This document shows, piece by piece, positions 24,643-33,019 of a stretch of 34,067 nucleotides of DNA (within the stretch, counting starts at the first letter, position 1; each line of letters opens with the position of its first letter). A program made the translations under genes and the position numbers. The notes under the pieces were generated by a model. It had not been told where the DNA came from. It searched no databases and worked only from the letters and a program-made list of their open reading frames with translations. This DNA is from an uncultured Lentisphaeria bacterium (GTDB lineage Bacteria; Verrucomicrobiota; Lentisphaeria; Oligosphaerales; Oligosphaeraceae). The stretch lies in contig CALZPA010000010.1 of assembly GCA_945827525.1 (NCBI GenBank), positions 1 to 34,067 on the forward strand. The letters are read 5' to 3'.

Positions 24643-26004
24643 TCAGAGGTCGCGGGTGATGTTGCGGACCCACTGGTATCGGCGGTAGTGGAGGCAGACC
24701 CAGGGGATCTTGCCGACCTCGTCGAGGCAGGTGCAGGCGTAGCAGGCGAGGACGGGCCAGCCGAGGTGGAAGGCGCCGAGGAAGGCGCAGGGGAGGGCGA
24801 TGCCGTACATGGCGACCAGAAGGCTGTAGACGTCGAAGCGGGTGTCGCCGCCGGCGGTGAAGATGCCGTTGATGACCATGGTGCAGAAGCTGCGCCCGAT
24901 CATGTAGACGGAGAGGATGACGAACATGCCGACCATGTACTCGTGCGCCTGGGGCGTCAGCTTCATGGTGCGGGAGAGGATGGGGATGCAGGCGAGCGTG
25001 AGGAGCGTGCAGGCGAAGCCGACCACGAAGGCCAGGACGAAGACGCGGTCGCCGTAGCGGCGTCCCGTCTCCAGGCGTCCCGCGCCCAGCTCGTTGCCGA
25101 TGAGGATGGCCGAGGCTCCGCAGAAGCCGTTGCAGAGGCAGCAGAGCAGGTCGCGGACGACGGCGGCGATGGAGTTGCCGGCCGCCGCGTCCGGGCCCAG
25201 GTGCCCCATCACGGCGGTGTAGGAGGTGAAGCCGCCGCCCCACAGCAGGCTGGCGCCCAGGATGGGCAGCGTGTAGTGCCAGAAGTCGCGGGACAGGGCG
25301 CGGTCCAGGCGCAGCACCGCCCGGGCCGTCAGCGGGATGAAGTCGGGGCCGCGGCTGCCCAGGACGCACCAGGCCAGCTCCAGCACGCGGGCGCAGACCG
25401 TCGCCAGGGCCGCGCCGCGCACGCCCATCGCCGGCGCGCCCAGCAGCCCGAAGATGAACACCGCGTTCAGCGCGATGTTCACCACGACCGCCGCCGAGCT
25501 GATCCACGCCGAGCGGCTCGCGTGGCCCGTCACGCGCATCACCGACAGGTACGACTGCGAGATGCCCGTCAGCAGGTACGACCAGCTCACCATCTTCAGG
25601 TACTCGACGCCCAGGGACACCAGGGTCGGGTCATGCGCGAACAGCCGCATCAGCGCCTCGGGCGCCAGCAGGCAGCCCGCGAAGAACGCCACCGAGACGA
25701 TGGCGGACAGCCGGACGCTGATGCCGAAGATGCGCTCCAGCACCGCGCGGTCCCCCTTGCCCCAGTACTGGGCGCCCAGCACCCCGACGCCCCCCGCGAT
25801 GGCGAACAGCACCATGTTCTGGATGAACTGGACCTGCGTCGCCAGCGAGACGGCCGCCATCGAGTTCTGGTCCGAGGCGCCCAGCATGGCCGCGTCGGCG
25901 GCCGCCACCAGGGCCAGCATCAGGCTCTGCAGCGCCAGCGGCAGGCTCAGCTTCAGAAATTCGCGGTTGAAGGTGCGGTCGCAGAACAGGTCTCGGAATG
26001 TCAT
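24643..26004 (-). CDS. MATE-family multidrug/cation efflux transporter
   Basis: This 453-residue inner-membrane protein has about 12 transmembrane helices and fits the NorM/DinF-type MATE family, which exports organic cations or drugs using a sodium or proton gradient. The N-terminal helix pair LSLPLALQSLMLALVAAADAAMLG matches the usual MATE opening, and GVGVLGAQYWGKGD matches the conserved loop after helix 2. The second half repeats the pattern (ASAILIGNELGAGR). The frame is open upstream, and the ATG at 26004 gives the family's normal start. It lies 46 nt after the zeta-like toxin gene. Its codon usage changes along the gene, from mostly G-ending in the first two thirds to mostly C-ending near the C-terminus. 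Confidence 0.88.
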   Translation of the reverse strand: MTFRDLFCDRTFNREFLKLSLPLALQSLMLALVAAADAAMLGASDQNSMAAVSLATQVQFIQNMVLFAIAGGVGVLGAQYWGKGDRAVLERIFGISVRLSAIVSVAFFAGCLLAPEALMRLFAHDPTLVSLGVEYLKMVSWSYLLTGISQSYLSVMRVTGHASRSAWISSAAVVVNIALNAVFIFGLLGAPAMGVRGAALATVCARVLELAWCVLGSRGPDFIPLTARAVLRLDRALSRDFWHYTLPILGASLLWGGGFTSYTAVMGHLGPDAAAGNSIAAVVRDLLCCLCNGFCGASAILIGNELGAGRLETGRRYGDRVFVLAFVVGFACTLLTLACIPILSRTMKLTPQAHEYMVGMFVILSVYMIGRSFCTMVINGIFTAGGDTRFDVYSLLVAMYGIALPCAFLGAFHLGWPVLACYACTCLDEVGKIPWVCLHYRRYQWVRNITRDL

Positions 26005-26050
26005 GGCAAAAGGTTGGGGCACTGGTGGGACGGTCTCAGGTGGTGGGGAG

Positions 26051-26782
26051 TCAGATGTCTTTGTCCATCGGCTGGGCGATGGCGCCGAACCAGTGGGGAA
26101 GAGAGGCGGGGCCGAGTTGCCAGTGTCCATCTCCGAATTCCGCGACGAGCTGGAGTGCGTCGCCGGAGTTGTCGAAGAAGTAGGCGCGGCTGAGCCAGGG
26201 GAGCGCCTCGGCCGCGTTCCGGAGACAGCGCCCGAAGCGCTCGACGAGCTTGTCGGGCGGGACGTCATGGCCGCCCTGGCGGACGCGGGCGGCCACCCGG
26301 CAGAGGTTGATGTCTGGGGACTCGGTGGCGACGAAGTACAGGTAGGTGCGGTATCCGCTCTGGCGGGCCTCCCGGATGAGTGCGGTCTTGCCGGGATGCG
26401 ACAGGACCGTCTCGAAGGAGAAGCTGTCGCCCCGCGAGAGGTGGGCGTGACGGTGGAAGTCCGCCAGCAGGGCGACCGTGTAGGAGCTGATGGCGTCGCG
26501 CTCGAAGACGACGAATTCCCGCTCGACGCGGATGTGTCCGTCCCGGAAGGGGCGCTTGCAGGCGTCGGGATAGGTCGAGCGCAGGGCGAAGTCCCGGAGC
26601 GCGTCCGTGTCGGCCTCGAGGGGGCAGGCGGTCATCCGGTGGGCGTCGATTTCCGCGAACAGCGTGTCGGCGTTGATGTGGTGGTAGAGGTTCACGGCGT
26701 AGTCGCGGGCGAGCCATTGGGCCAGGGTGCTCTTGCCGGAGCCGTTGGGGCCGGCGAACACGCGGAGACGTGGCGTCGTCAT
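26051..26782 (-). CDS. Zeta-toxin-like P-loop kinase
   Basis: This 243-residue protein has Walker A GPNGSGKST at residues 11-19 right after a short strand, HHINADTLFAE (substrate-side Asp), FSFETVLSHPGK (about residues 120-131) and the late GHDVPPDKLVERFGR. These are the features of chromosomal zeta-toxin-type kinases, some of which phosphorylate UDP-N-acetylglucosamine and block cell-wall synthesis. The ATG overlaps the stop of the small upstream gene as ATGA (26779-26782), as in toxin-antitoxin pairs. Toxicity and substrate are inferred from family; a non-toxic nucleotide or sugar kinase is possible. The frame continues upstream, but the P-loop position fixes the start. Confidence 0.8.
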   Translation of the reverse strand: MTTPRLRVFAGPNGSGKSTLAQWLARDYAVNLYHHINADTLFAEIDAHRMTACPLEADTDALRDFALRSTYPDACKRPFRDGHIRVEREFVVFERDAISSYTVALLADFHRHAHLSRGDSFSFETVLSHPGKTALIREARQSGYRTYLYFVATESPDINLCRVAARVRQGGHDVPPDKLVERFGRCLRNAAEALPWLSRAYFFDNSGDALQLVAEFGDGHWQLGPASLPHWFGAIAQPMDKDI

Positions 26783-27027
26783 GGGATGAGGTTCCTCCGG
26801 ACGATCTCCTCGTGGCCGTCGGGGAAACGGCTGACGAGGTCCTTGCCTTTGAGGAAGGTGGCGGGGAGGCTCTGCTTGTGCAGCCGGCGGATGGCGTCCC
26901 GGGAGGCCTCGCGCGCGGACTGCGCCAGCCGCCGCGTCGGCTCGGGCCACTGCCCGTCCGTCACCTGGGTGACTGGCACGAGTGTGCCATCGGCCATTCT
27001 GAACTGGGTGCTGCTGTGTTCCGCCAT
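26779..27027 (-). CDS. Small partner of the zeta-like kinase, probable antitoxin
   Basis: This is an 82-residue protein with a strong ribosome binding site (AGGAGG, about 9 nt from the ATG). The N-terminal half is polar, and a helical Arg/Ala-rich stretch follows (RRLAQSAREASRDAIRRLHK, residues 32-51). It ends with a short beta-like unit containing FLKGKDLVSRFPDGHEE. Similar small proteins commonly precede zeta-like kinase genes. Overlap with the kinase gene, the shared promoter and an inverted repeat at the start site all favour an antitoxin that autoregulates. It does not look like the epsilon antitoxin of plasmid epsilon-zeta systems. Confidence 0.7.
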   Translation of the reverse strand: MAEHSSTQFRMADGTLVPVTQVTDGQWPEPTRRLAQSAREASRDAIRRLHKQSLPATFLKGKDLVSRFPDGHEEIVRRNLIP

Positions 27028-27061
27028 GTCTCGTCCCTCCTGTAGGGGTGCCCCGTGTTGC

Positions 27062-27081
27062 TGACTGGAAAATGTCAGTCA
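27062..27081 (-). promoter_or_regulatory. Inverted repeat, possible operator of the toxin-antitoxin pair
   Basis: TGACTG and CAGTCA form a perfect 6-bp inverted repeat around an 8-nt centre, immediately downstream of the -10 box and covering the expected start site. A protein bound here would block transcription of the kinase and its partner. It could alternatively form a small RNA hairpin at the transcript's 5' end. Confidence 0.5.
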
Positions 27082-27083
27082 TA

Positions 27084-27112
27084 AATTTATTGCCATGTCT
27101 GGGGTTTTGCAA
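27084..27112 (-). promoter_or_regulatory. Putative promoter of the toxin-antitoxin pair
   Basis: On the minus strand TTGCAA (27112-27107), a 17-nt spacer and TAAATT (27089-27084). The -35 hexamer and spacer length equal those of the riboswitch promoter. The leader before the small gene would be about 50 nt. Confidence 0.6.
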
Positions 27113-27180
27113 GTGTGCGGGGAGCGAAAAAATAGTTGTCGGTGCGGGGGAAAGCGGCTATCAAAACGGGAAGCGGGGGC

Positions 27181-27186
27181 TATATT
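27181..27186 (+). promoter_or_regulatory. Putative -10 box for the cysQ-cysD-cysNC run
   Basis: TATATT lies in GGCTATATTG, a 10-mer identical to the one at the alkaline phosphatase promoter. No good -35 box is present at 17 nt (CTATCA), so an activator may be needed. The leader would be about 95 nt and contains two TTGTCTG direct repeats at 27242-27248 and 27256-27262. Confidence 0.45.
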
Positions 27187-27287
27187 GATGGTCTTGTCCG
27201 TCCTGGGAGCTGGCGGGGAGCCGGGGAAGGAGGGCCGGTGTTTGTCTGCTTTACATTGTCTGTCTTTAGCCTTAAAGAGGAGTGAGG

Positions 27288-28139
27288 ATGCCGTTTGCGC
27301 AGTTGGAGCATTACTGTCCGCCCGTGATCATGGCGGTCCTGGACGCGGGAGAGGCGATACTGGGGATCTACGAGAGCGGCGAGGACGTCGAGGTGGAGTA
27401 CAAGGCGGACCAGTCGCCGCTGACGGCGGCTGACCGTGCCTCGCACGCGCTGCTGATGGAGCGTCTGCAGCAGCTGTGGGATCTGCCGGTGCTGTCGGAG
27501 GAGAGCCGCGAGGTCCCGTGGGAGCGGCGCGGCCAGTGGGAGTCGTACTGGCTGGTTGACCCGCTGGACGGCACGAAGGAGTTCATCCGGCGCAACGGCG
27601 AGTTCACGGTGAACGTGGCTCTGGTGAGCCGTGGCGTCCCCGTGTACGGCGTGGTGTACGCGCCTGTCCCGGGGCTGCTGTACTTCGGCGCGGCGGGCCA
27701 TGGGGCGCGCCGTGCGGTGCGCGGCGTGGACTACGCCGACCGCGACGGGCTGGCCGCTCGTCTGACGGACGCGGAGCGCGCGTTCCCGTCGCTGCCGCTG
27801 GCGCAGGAGGCGGGGCGTCCGTTCACGGTGGTCGCCTCGCGCTCGCACGGCAATGTGGAGACGACGGACTTCATCGAGCGTCTGGAGGCGGACCACGGGC
27901 CGGCGCGCCGCGTGTCGGTCGGCTCCTCGCTGAAGCTGTGCCTGTGCGCGGAGGGGACGGCGGACGTGTATCCGCGTCTGGCGCCGACGATGCACTGGGA
28001 CACGGCGGCGGCGCAGGCCATCGTGGCCGCGGCGGGCGGTCGGGTGACGCAGTACGGCACGGAGGACGAGCTGGCCTACGGCGGCCCGTCGCTGGTCAAC
28101 CCCTACTTCGTCGTCACGCGGCCGGGGTTTCGGATCTGA
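27288..28139 (+). CDS. cysQ: 3'(2'),5'-bisphosphate nucleotidase
   Basis: This 283-residue inositol-monophosphatase-fold enzyme would hydrolyse PAP (and PAPS) to AMP (or APS), removing the by-product of PAPS-using enzymes. Metal-binding motifs are complete: LSEES (Glu71-Glu72), WLVDPLDGTKEF (Asp91, Asp94, Gly95, Thr96) and the late HWDTAAAQAI Asp. The ATG at 27288 has AGAGGAG at proper spacing; the in-frame GTG at 27282 would lie too close to that site. Its place directly ahead of cysD and cysNC supports the PAP role over inositol phosphate. The gap to cysD is 33 nt, so they are likely one operon. Confidence 0.93.
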   Translation: MPFAQLEHYCPPVIMAVLDAGEAILGIYESGEDVEVEYKADQSPLTAADRASHALLMERLQQLWDLPVLSEESREVPWERRGQWESYWLVDPLDGTKEFIRRNGEFTVNVALVSRGVPVYGVVYAPVPGLLYFGAAGHGARRAVRGVDYADRDGLAARLTDAERAFPSLPLAQEAGRPFTVVASRSHGNVETTDFIERLEADHGPARRVSVGSSLKLCLCAEGTADVYPRLAPTMHWDTAAAQAIVAAAGGRVTQYGTEDELAYGGPSLVNPYFVVTRPGFRI

Positions 28140-28172
28140 GGCAACAGCAGGGCAGAGGACATTCATTCAGCC

Positions 28173-29081
28173 ATGGAGACCTATAGGCTCAACCATTTGC
28201 AGCAGCTGGAGGCGGAGAGCATCCACATCATCCGCGAGGTCGCGGCGGAGTTCCGCAATCCGGTCATGCTGTACTCGATCGGCAAGGACTCGTCGGTGAT
28301 GCTGCGTCTGGCGCAGAAGGCGTTCTATCCGGGCAGGCTGCCGTTTCCGCTGCTTCACGTCGACACGCGGTGGAAGTTCCGGGAGATGATCGCGTTCCGC
28401 GACCGGATGGCGCGCGAGCTGGGCTTCGAGCTGCTGGTGTGGACCAACCCGGACGGCATCGCCCAGGACATCTCGCCCATCACGCACGGCTCCGAGAAGC
28501 ACACCCAGATCATGAAGACCGACGCCCTCAAGCAGGCCCTCAACCACTACCAGTTCGACGCCGCGTTCGGCGGCGCCCGCCGGGATGAGGAGAAGTCGCG
28601 CGCCAAGGAGCGCATCTACTCGTTCCGCAACCGCTTCCACCAGTGGGACCCCAAGAACCAGCGCCCCGAGCTCTGGAACCTCTACAACGCCAAGGTCAGC
28701 CCCGGCGAGTCCATCCGCGTCTTCCCCCTCTCCAACTGGACCGAGCTCGACATCTGGCTCTACATCCGGCGCGAGAACATCCCCATCGTCCCCCTCTACT
28801 TCGCCGCCGAGCGGCCCGTCGTCGAGCGCTCCGGCAACCTCATCATGGTCGACGACGACCGCCTGCCGCTCCTCCCCGGCGAGCGGCCCCAGATGCGCCG
28901 TGTGCGCTTCCGCACCCTCGGCTGCTACCCGCTCACCGGAGCCGTCGAGTCCGACGCCGACACCCTCGAGAAGATCGTCCAGGAGATGCTCCTGGCGCGG
29001 ACCTCCGAACGGCAGGGGCGCGTCATCGACTACGACGGCGCCGCCTCCATGGAGGAGAAGAAGAAGGACGGCTACTTCTAG
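28173..29081 (+). CDS. cysD: Sulfate adenylyltransferase subunit 2
   Basis: This 302-residue small subunit of ATP sulfurylase makes APS from ATP and sulfate in the cytoplasm. It begins [23 protein letters not shown], the standard CysD opening. It then has the PP-loop-type motif [30 protein letters not shown], and the end [10 protein letters not shown] typical of CysD. Its length is normal. It is followed after 16 nt by the cysNC fusion, its obligatory GTPase partner. Codon choice switches inside the gene near 28450, from mostly GCG/CTG to mostly GCC/CTC, with no break in the protein. Confidence 0.97.
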   Translation: METYRLNHLQQLEAESIHIIREVAAEFRNPVMLYSIGKDSSVMLRLAQKAFYPGRLPFPLLHVDTRWKFREMIAFRDRMARELGFELLVWTNPDGIAQDISPITHGSEKHTQIMKTDALKQALNHYQFDAAFGGARRDEEKSRAKERIYSFRNRFHQWDPKNQRPELWNLYNAKVSPGESIRVFPLSNWTELDIWLYIRRENIPIVPLYFAAERPVVERSGNLIMVDDDRLPLLPGERPQMRRVRFRTLGCYPLTGAVESDADTLEKIVQEMLLARTSERQGRVIDYDGAASMEEKKKDGYF

Positions 29082-29097
29082 CACGAGGAGACAGACC

Positions 29098-31056
29098 ATG
29101 GACATACCCGACAAGGAACTCATCGAGAGGGACGTCAACGCCTACCTGGAGCAGCACTGGCGCAAGGACCTGCTCCGCTTCCTGACCTGCGGCTCCGTCG
29201 ACGACGGCAAGTCCACCCTCATCGGGCGGCTCCTCTACGACTCCAAGCTCATCTACGAGGACCAGCTCGCCGCCGTCCGCCGCGACTCGCGCCTCCACGG
29301 CACCACCGGCACCGACTTCGACCCCGCCCTCCTCACCGACGGCCTCAAGGCCGAGCGCGAGCAGGGCATCACCATCGACGTCGCCTACCGCTACTTCTCC
29401 ACCTCCCGGCGCAAGTTCATCATCGCCGACACGCCCGGACACGAGCAGTACACGCGCAACATGGCGACCGGCGCCTCCAACTGCGACCTGGCCGTCATCC
29501 TCATCGACGCGCGCCATGGCGTCACCACCCAGACCCGCCGCCACTCCTTCATCGTCTCGCTGCTGGGCATCGCCCACATCGTGGTCGCCATCAACAAGAT
29601 GGATCTGGTCGGCTGGTCGCAGGACGTCTACGAGGCCATCCGCCGCGAGTACAACGAGATGTCGGCGCGGCTGGAGTCGTTCAAGGACGTGCACTTCATC
29701 CCGATGTCGGCCCTGCTCGGCGACAACGTGGTGGAGCGCTCGGCGCAGATGCCCTGGTACCAGGGGCCGCCGCTGCTGCGCCATCTGGAGCAGGTCAACA
29801 TCGCCTCCTCGCGCAACCTCATCGACATGCGCTTCCCCGTCCAGTACGTCCAGCGCCCGAACCTCGACTTCCGCGGCTTCGCGGGCACGGTCGCCTCCGG
29901 CGTCGTGCGCGTCGGCGACCGCGTCATGGTCCTGCCGTCCCGCCAGACCTCCCGCGTCAAGTCCATCGTCACCATGGACGGCGAGCTCGACTACGCCTTC
30001 GCGCCGCAGGCCGTCACGCTCACCCTCGAGGACGAGATCGACGCCTCGCGCGGCGACATGCTCGTCCCCGTCAACAACCTCCCCTTCATCAGCGCCGAAT
30101 TCGACGCCATGCTGGTCTGGATGAGCGAGGCGCCCGCTCGGGAGGGCGCCGACTACCTCGTCAAGCACACCACCAGCATGACCCCAGGCACGCTGGCGCG
30201 CATTCTCTACGAGGTCGACGTCAACACCATGCGCAAGCGCGAGGCGAACGGGCGCCTGGAGCTGAACGCCATCGCCCGAGTCCACCTCTCCATGCACCGC
30301 CCCCTCGCCTACGACGTCTATGTCCGCAACCACGCGACCGGCTCGTTCATCCTCGTCGACCGCCTCACCAACGCCACCGTCGCCTGCGGCATGATCATCG
30401 CCCGGCTCTCCGCCCCCGAGCAGGCCACGCCCGCCCTGCAGACAGACGCCGCCGCCGCCGCCCGGAACCTCACCCGCGAGGCCACGCTCGTCTTCCGGCG
30501 CGATCGCGAGGCCCTCCTCGGGCAGCGCGCCCGCACCGTCTGGCTCACCGGACTGTCCGGCTCCGGAAAGTCCACCCTCGCCAAGGGACTCGAGCTCCGC
30601 CTGACCCAGGCCGGACGGCTCTGCATCCTCCTCGACGGCGACAATGTCCGCCACGGACTCAACCGCGACCTCGGCTTCTCCGCCGACGACCGCAGGGAGA
30701 ACATCCGCCGCGTCGCCGAGGTCGCGCGGCTCCTGAACGACGCCGGCGTCATTGTCATCACCGCCTTCATCTCGCCCTATGCCGCCGACCGCGAGATGGC
30801 CCGGGGCATCATCGGCGACGAGGCGTTCCGCGAAGTCCATGTCGCCACGCCCCTCGCCGTCTGCGAGCGCCGCGACGTCAAGGGACTCTACGCCAAGGCG
30901 CGCGGCGGCGCCCTCACCGGCTTCACCGGCGTCGACGCCCCCTACGAGGAGCCCCAGAGCCCCTATCTGAGGCTGGACACCGACGGCCGCGAGGTCGACA
31001 CCTGCGTCAGCGAGCTCTACTCGCGCCTGCTTGACGACCTGGCACCTGAGCGCTGA
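29098..31056 (+). CDS. cysNC: Sulfate adenylyltransferase subunit 1 / adenylylsulfate kinase fusion
   Basis: This 652-residue bifunctional enzyme has a CysN GTPase (about residues 1-450) that drives APS formation with CysD. It carries G1 GSVDDGKST (32-40), [12 protein letters not shown] and NKMDLVGW. The CysC part (about 470-652) phosphorylates APS to PAPS, with P-loop GLSGSGKST (484-492), [10 protein letters not shown] and the phospho-Ser motif FISPYAADR (Ser about 557), then VKGLYAKAR. The start at 29098 has CGAGGAG upstream; the open frame before it overlaps cysD and is not coding. No PAPS reductase or sulfotransferase gene follows, so the use of PAPS is not shown here. Confidence 0.96.
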   Translation: MDIPDKELIERDVNAYLEQHWRKDLLRFLTCGSVDDGKSTLIGRLLYDSKLIYEDQLAAVRRDSRLHGTTGTDFDPALLTDGLKAEREQGITIDVAYRYFSTSRRKFIIADTPGHEQYTRNMATGASNCDLAVILIDARHGVTTQTRRHSFIVSLLGIAHIVVAINKMDLVGWSQDVYEAIRREYNEMSARLESFKDVHFIPMSALLGDNVVERSAQMPWYQGPPLLRHLEQVNIASSRNLIDMRFPVQYVQRPNLDFRGFAGTVASGVVRVGDRVMVLPSRQTSRVKSIVTMDGELDYAFAPQAVTLTLEDEIDASRGDMLVPVNNLPFISAEFDAMLVWMSEAPAREGADYLVKHTTSMTPGTLARILYEVDVNTMRKREANGRLELNAIARVHLSMHRPLAYDVYVRNHATGSFILVDRLTNATVACGMIIARLSAPEQATPALQTDAAAAARNLTREATLVFRRDREALLGQRARTVWLTGLSGSGKSTLAKGLELRLTQAGRLCILLDGDNVRHGLNRDLGFSADDRRENIRRVAEVARLLNDAGVIVITAFISPYAADREMARGIIGDEAFREVHVATPLAVCERRDVKGLYAKARGGALTGFTGVDAPYEEPQSPYLRLDTDGREVDTCVSELYSRLLDDLAPER

Positions 31057-31068
31057 GGTGAGGACGCC

Positions 31069-32070
31069 ATGCGGCTCAGGGACAGGATACAGCTCTACGG
31101 GATGATGGAGAGCCTGCTGGGCGCCGGACTGCCGCAGTCCGCGCTCGCCAGGATGCCTCTGTCCGGGCCGCTGCGGCGCGTCATGGCGGGGATGGTGGAG
31201 GCGCTGCGCGACGGCGGGCTCGTGTCCGAGGCGATGGCGCGTCAGCGGCGCGTCTTCTCCCGCGTGGAGACGGCGCTCGTCGCGGTGGGCGAGCGGACCG
31301 GCAGCGTCGAGCGCTCGGCGCGGACGCTGCGCGAGATGTTCGAGCAGCGTCTGGCACTTCGGAATAGGCTGCTGACGGGCCTGCTGTATCCGGCGTTCAC
31401 CTACGCGGTGGCCGGCCCGCTGCTGAAGGTCATCGACCTGGCGCAGGCCTCCATCGCCGCCGGCAGTGGCCTCGACCTGAACGGCTGGGGCGCGGCCATC
31501 GCCCTGCGCTGCCTCCTCTGGTGGGGGACGCCCCTGCTGCTGTGGCTGCTGATGCGTCTCGGCGGCGGGATGCTGCTGGGCACCCGTCTGGTGGGCGCCG
31601 TCCTCGCGGCCATCCCGTTTCTCGGCGGACTGCTGGAGGAGATGAACGGCGCGTCGTTCTGGCGGACGCTGGGCGTCTGCCTCTCCGCCGGACTCGGGCC
31701 CATCCAGGGCATCCGGCTGGCCGCCGACAGCTGCGGCTCCGGCTGGCACCGGTCGCGGTTCGCCCGTATGGCGACGCTGATGGAACGGGAGGGCCTGACC
31801 GTCGCGCAGGCGTTCGCCATCGTCGCGACACGGCGCGAGACGGGCGTCGGGCTTGTCTCCCTCGTGGCGACCGCCGAACTGGCCGGCAGCCTCGACTGTC
31901 AGGCCACACGCCTCTCCGACATGCTCGCGCAGCGGGTCGAGGCCTCCCTCCACCGGCTGTCCGTCCTGCTGCCGCTGGCCGTCTTCCTCGTCCTGGCGCT
32001 GTATCTGGCCTTCCAGATCGTCGCCGCCTACGGCGCCATGCTCTCCGGAACCCTGGAGGCCATGCCATGA
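31069..32070 (+). CDS. GspF/PilC-like type II secretion F-domain protein, orphan
   Basis: This 333-residue inner-membrane protein has two GspF-type domains. The first (about residues 5-125) contains VAVGERTGSVERSARTLREMFEQ and LLTGLLYPAFTY, both characteristic of GspF/PilC. The second (about 195-325) contains ATAELAGSLD in the equivalent spot, and a hydrophobic C-terminal helix follows. Full-length family members have about 400 residues, so this one is short at the N-terminus. F proteins form the membrane platform of type II secretion and type IV pili, but no ATPase, pilin or secretin gene is nearby. GGTGAGG precedes the ATG, 12 nt after cysNC. Its stop overlaps the next start (ATGA, 32067-32070). 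Confidence 0.8.
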   Translation: MRLRDRIQLYGMMESLLGAGLPQSALARMPLSGPLRRVMAGMVEALRDGGLVSEAMARQRRVFSRVETALVAVGERTGSVERSARTLREMFEQRLALRNRLLTGLLYPAFTYAVAGPLLKVIDLAQASIAAGSGLDLNGWGAAIALRCLLWWGTPLLLWLLMRLGGGMLLGTRLVGAVLAAIPFLGGLLEEMNGASFWRTLGVCLSAGLGPIQGIRLAADSCGSGWHRSRFARMATLMEREGLTVAQAFAIVATRRETGVGLVSLVATAELAGSLDCQATRLSDMLAQRVEASLHRLSVLLPLAVFLVLALYLAFQIVAAYGAMLSGTLEAMP

Positions 32071-32942
32071 GCGCGGAATCCTGGCGACATCTCTTCCCCT
32101 TCGCCCCGCACTGGCACACGCTGCCGGACGGGCGACGGCTCCACTATGTCGACGAGGGCGCCGGACGCCCTGTCGTCCTCCTCCACGGCAACCCCACCTG
32201 GTCCTTCATGTATCGCGACGCCATCGCCGCGCTCGTCGCCAATGGCTTCCGCGCCATCGCCCCCGACCACCTCGGCTGCGGACTCTCCGACAAGCCCCAG
32301 GACGCCGACTACACCCTCGACGCCCATGTGGGCCGCCTGGAGAGTCTGCTGGACGCCCTGAACCTGGACGTGCCCCTCGCCCTGGTCGTCCACGACTGGG
32401 GCGGACCCATCGGACTGGCCTTCGCCGAACGCCATCCCGGGCGTGTCCGGCGCATCGTGCTGATGAACACCATCGCCTGGGCGACGCGGCAGTTCCCCAA
32501 GGCCATCTACCTGACCAAGTGCCCCTGGCTGGGCGCCCTGCTCGTCCGACGGCTGAATGTCCTGCTGAACGTGGCCCTGCGCCGCGTGCCGCTCACGCCG
32601 CTGCCGCCGGACGTCGAGGCCGGGTACCGCGCCCCCTACCGCTCCTACCGCGACCGCATCGCCATCCAGCGCTTCCCCCAGGACATCCCGCTCGGCCCCG
32701 GCCATCCCTCCCATGAGGCGTTCTGCCTGCTGGAGCGTGGACTGCCCGGGCTGCGCCGGCATCGCGTCCTGGCCCTCTGGGGAGAGCACGACTTCTGCTT
32801 CCCGCTCGCCTTCCTCGACCGCTGGCGAGACCTCCTGGGCGACGCCCTCGAGGTCCGCACCTTCCCCAACGCCTCCCATCTCCTCCTGGAGGATCAGCCG
32901 GAAGCCGTCCTGAAGGAGCTTCTCGCCTTCCTCCGCGAATGA
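32067..32942 (+). CDS. OleB-like / haloalkane-dehalogenase-family alpha/beta hydrolase
   Basis: This 291-residue hydrolase has Asp110 as nucleophile in VVHDWGG, the loop LHGNPTWSF (Asn42, Trp45), an acid Asp242 in WGEHDFCF and His271 in NASHLLLED. The Asp nucleophile places it with the haloalkane dehalogenases. APDHLGCGLSDKPQDADYTL and QDIPLGPGHPSH fit the HLD-III/OleB branch, whose members decarboxylate beta-lactones in long-chain olefin synthesis. OleA, OleC and OleD genes are not adjacent. The start overlaps the stop of the GspF-like gene. Substrate assignment is tentative, and dehalogenase activity is an alternative. Confidence 0.8.
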   Translation: MSAESWRHLFPFAPHWHTLPDGRRLHYVDEGAGRPVVLLHGNPTWSFMYRDAIAALVANGFRAIAPDHLGCGLSDKPQDADYTLDAHVGRLESLLDALNLDVPLALVVHDWGGPIGLAFAERHPGRVRRIVLMNTIAWATRQFPKAIYLTKCPWLGALLVRRLNVLLNVALRRVPLTPLPPDVEAGYRAPYRSYRDRIAIQRFPQDIPLGPGHPSHEAFCLLERGLPGLRRHRVLALWGEHDFCFPLAFLDRWRDLLGDALEVRTFPNASHLLLEDQPEAVLKELLAFLRE

Positions 32943-33019
32943 GGCCGTGGTCCTGTTTTCGTCCGATGCCATAAGAGAGCTCAGCTCCCTCACCCGTCAA
33001 GAGCAAAAAGGAGAACATC

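Noticed and set aside
29023-31953. 976-residue minus-strand frame opposite cysNC
   Set aside because: It is the complement of a well-conserved bifunctional enzyme. The translation is Gly/Val/Glu-rich with no recognisable domain.
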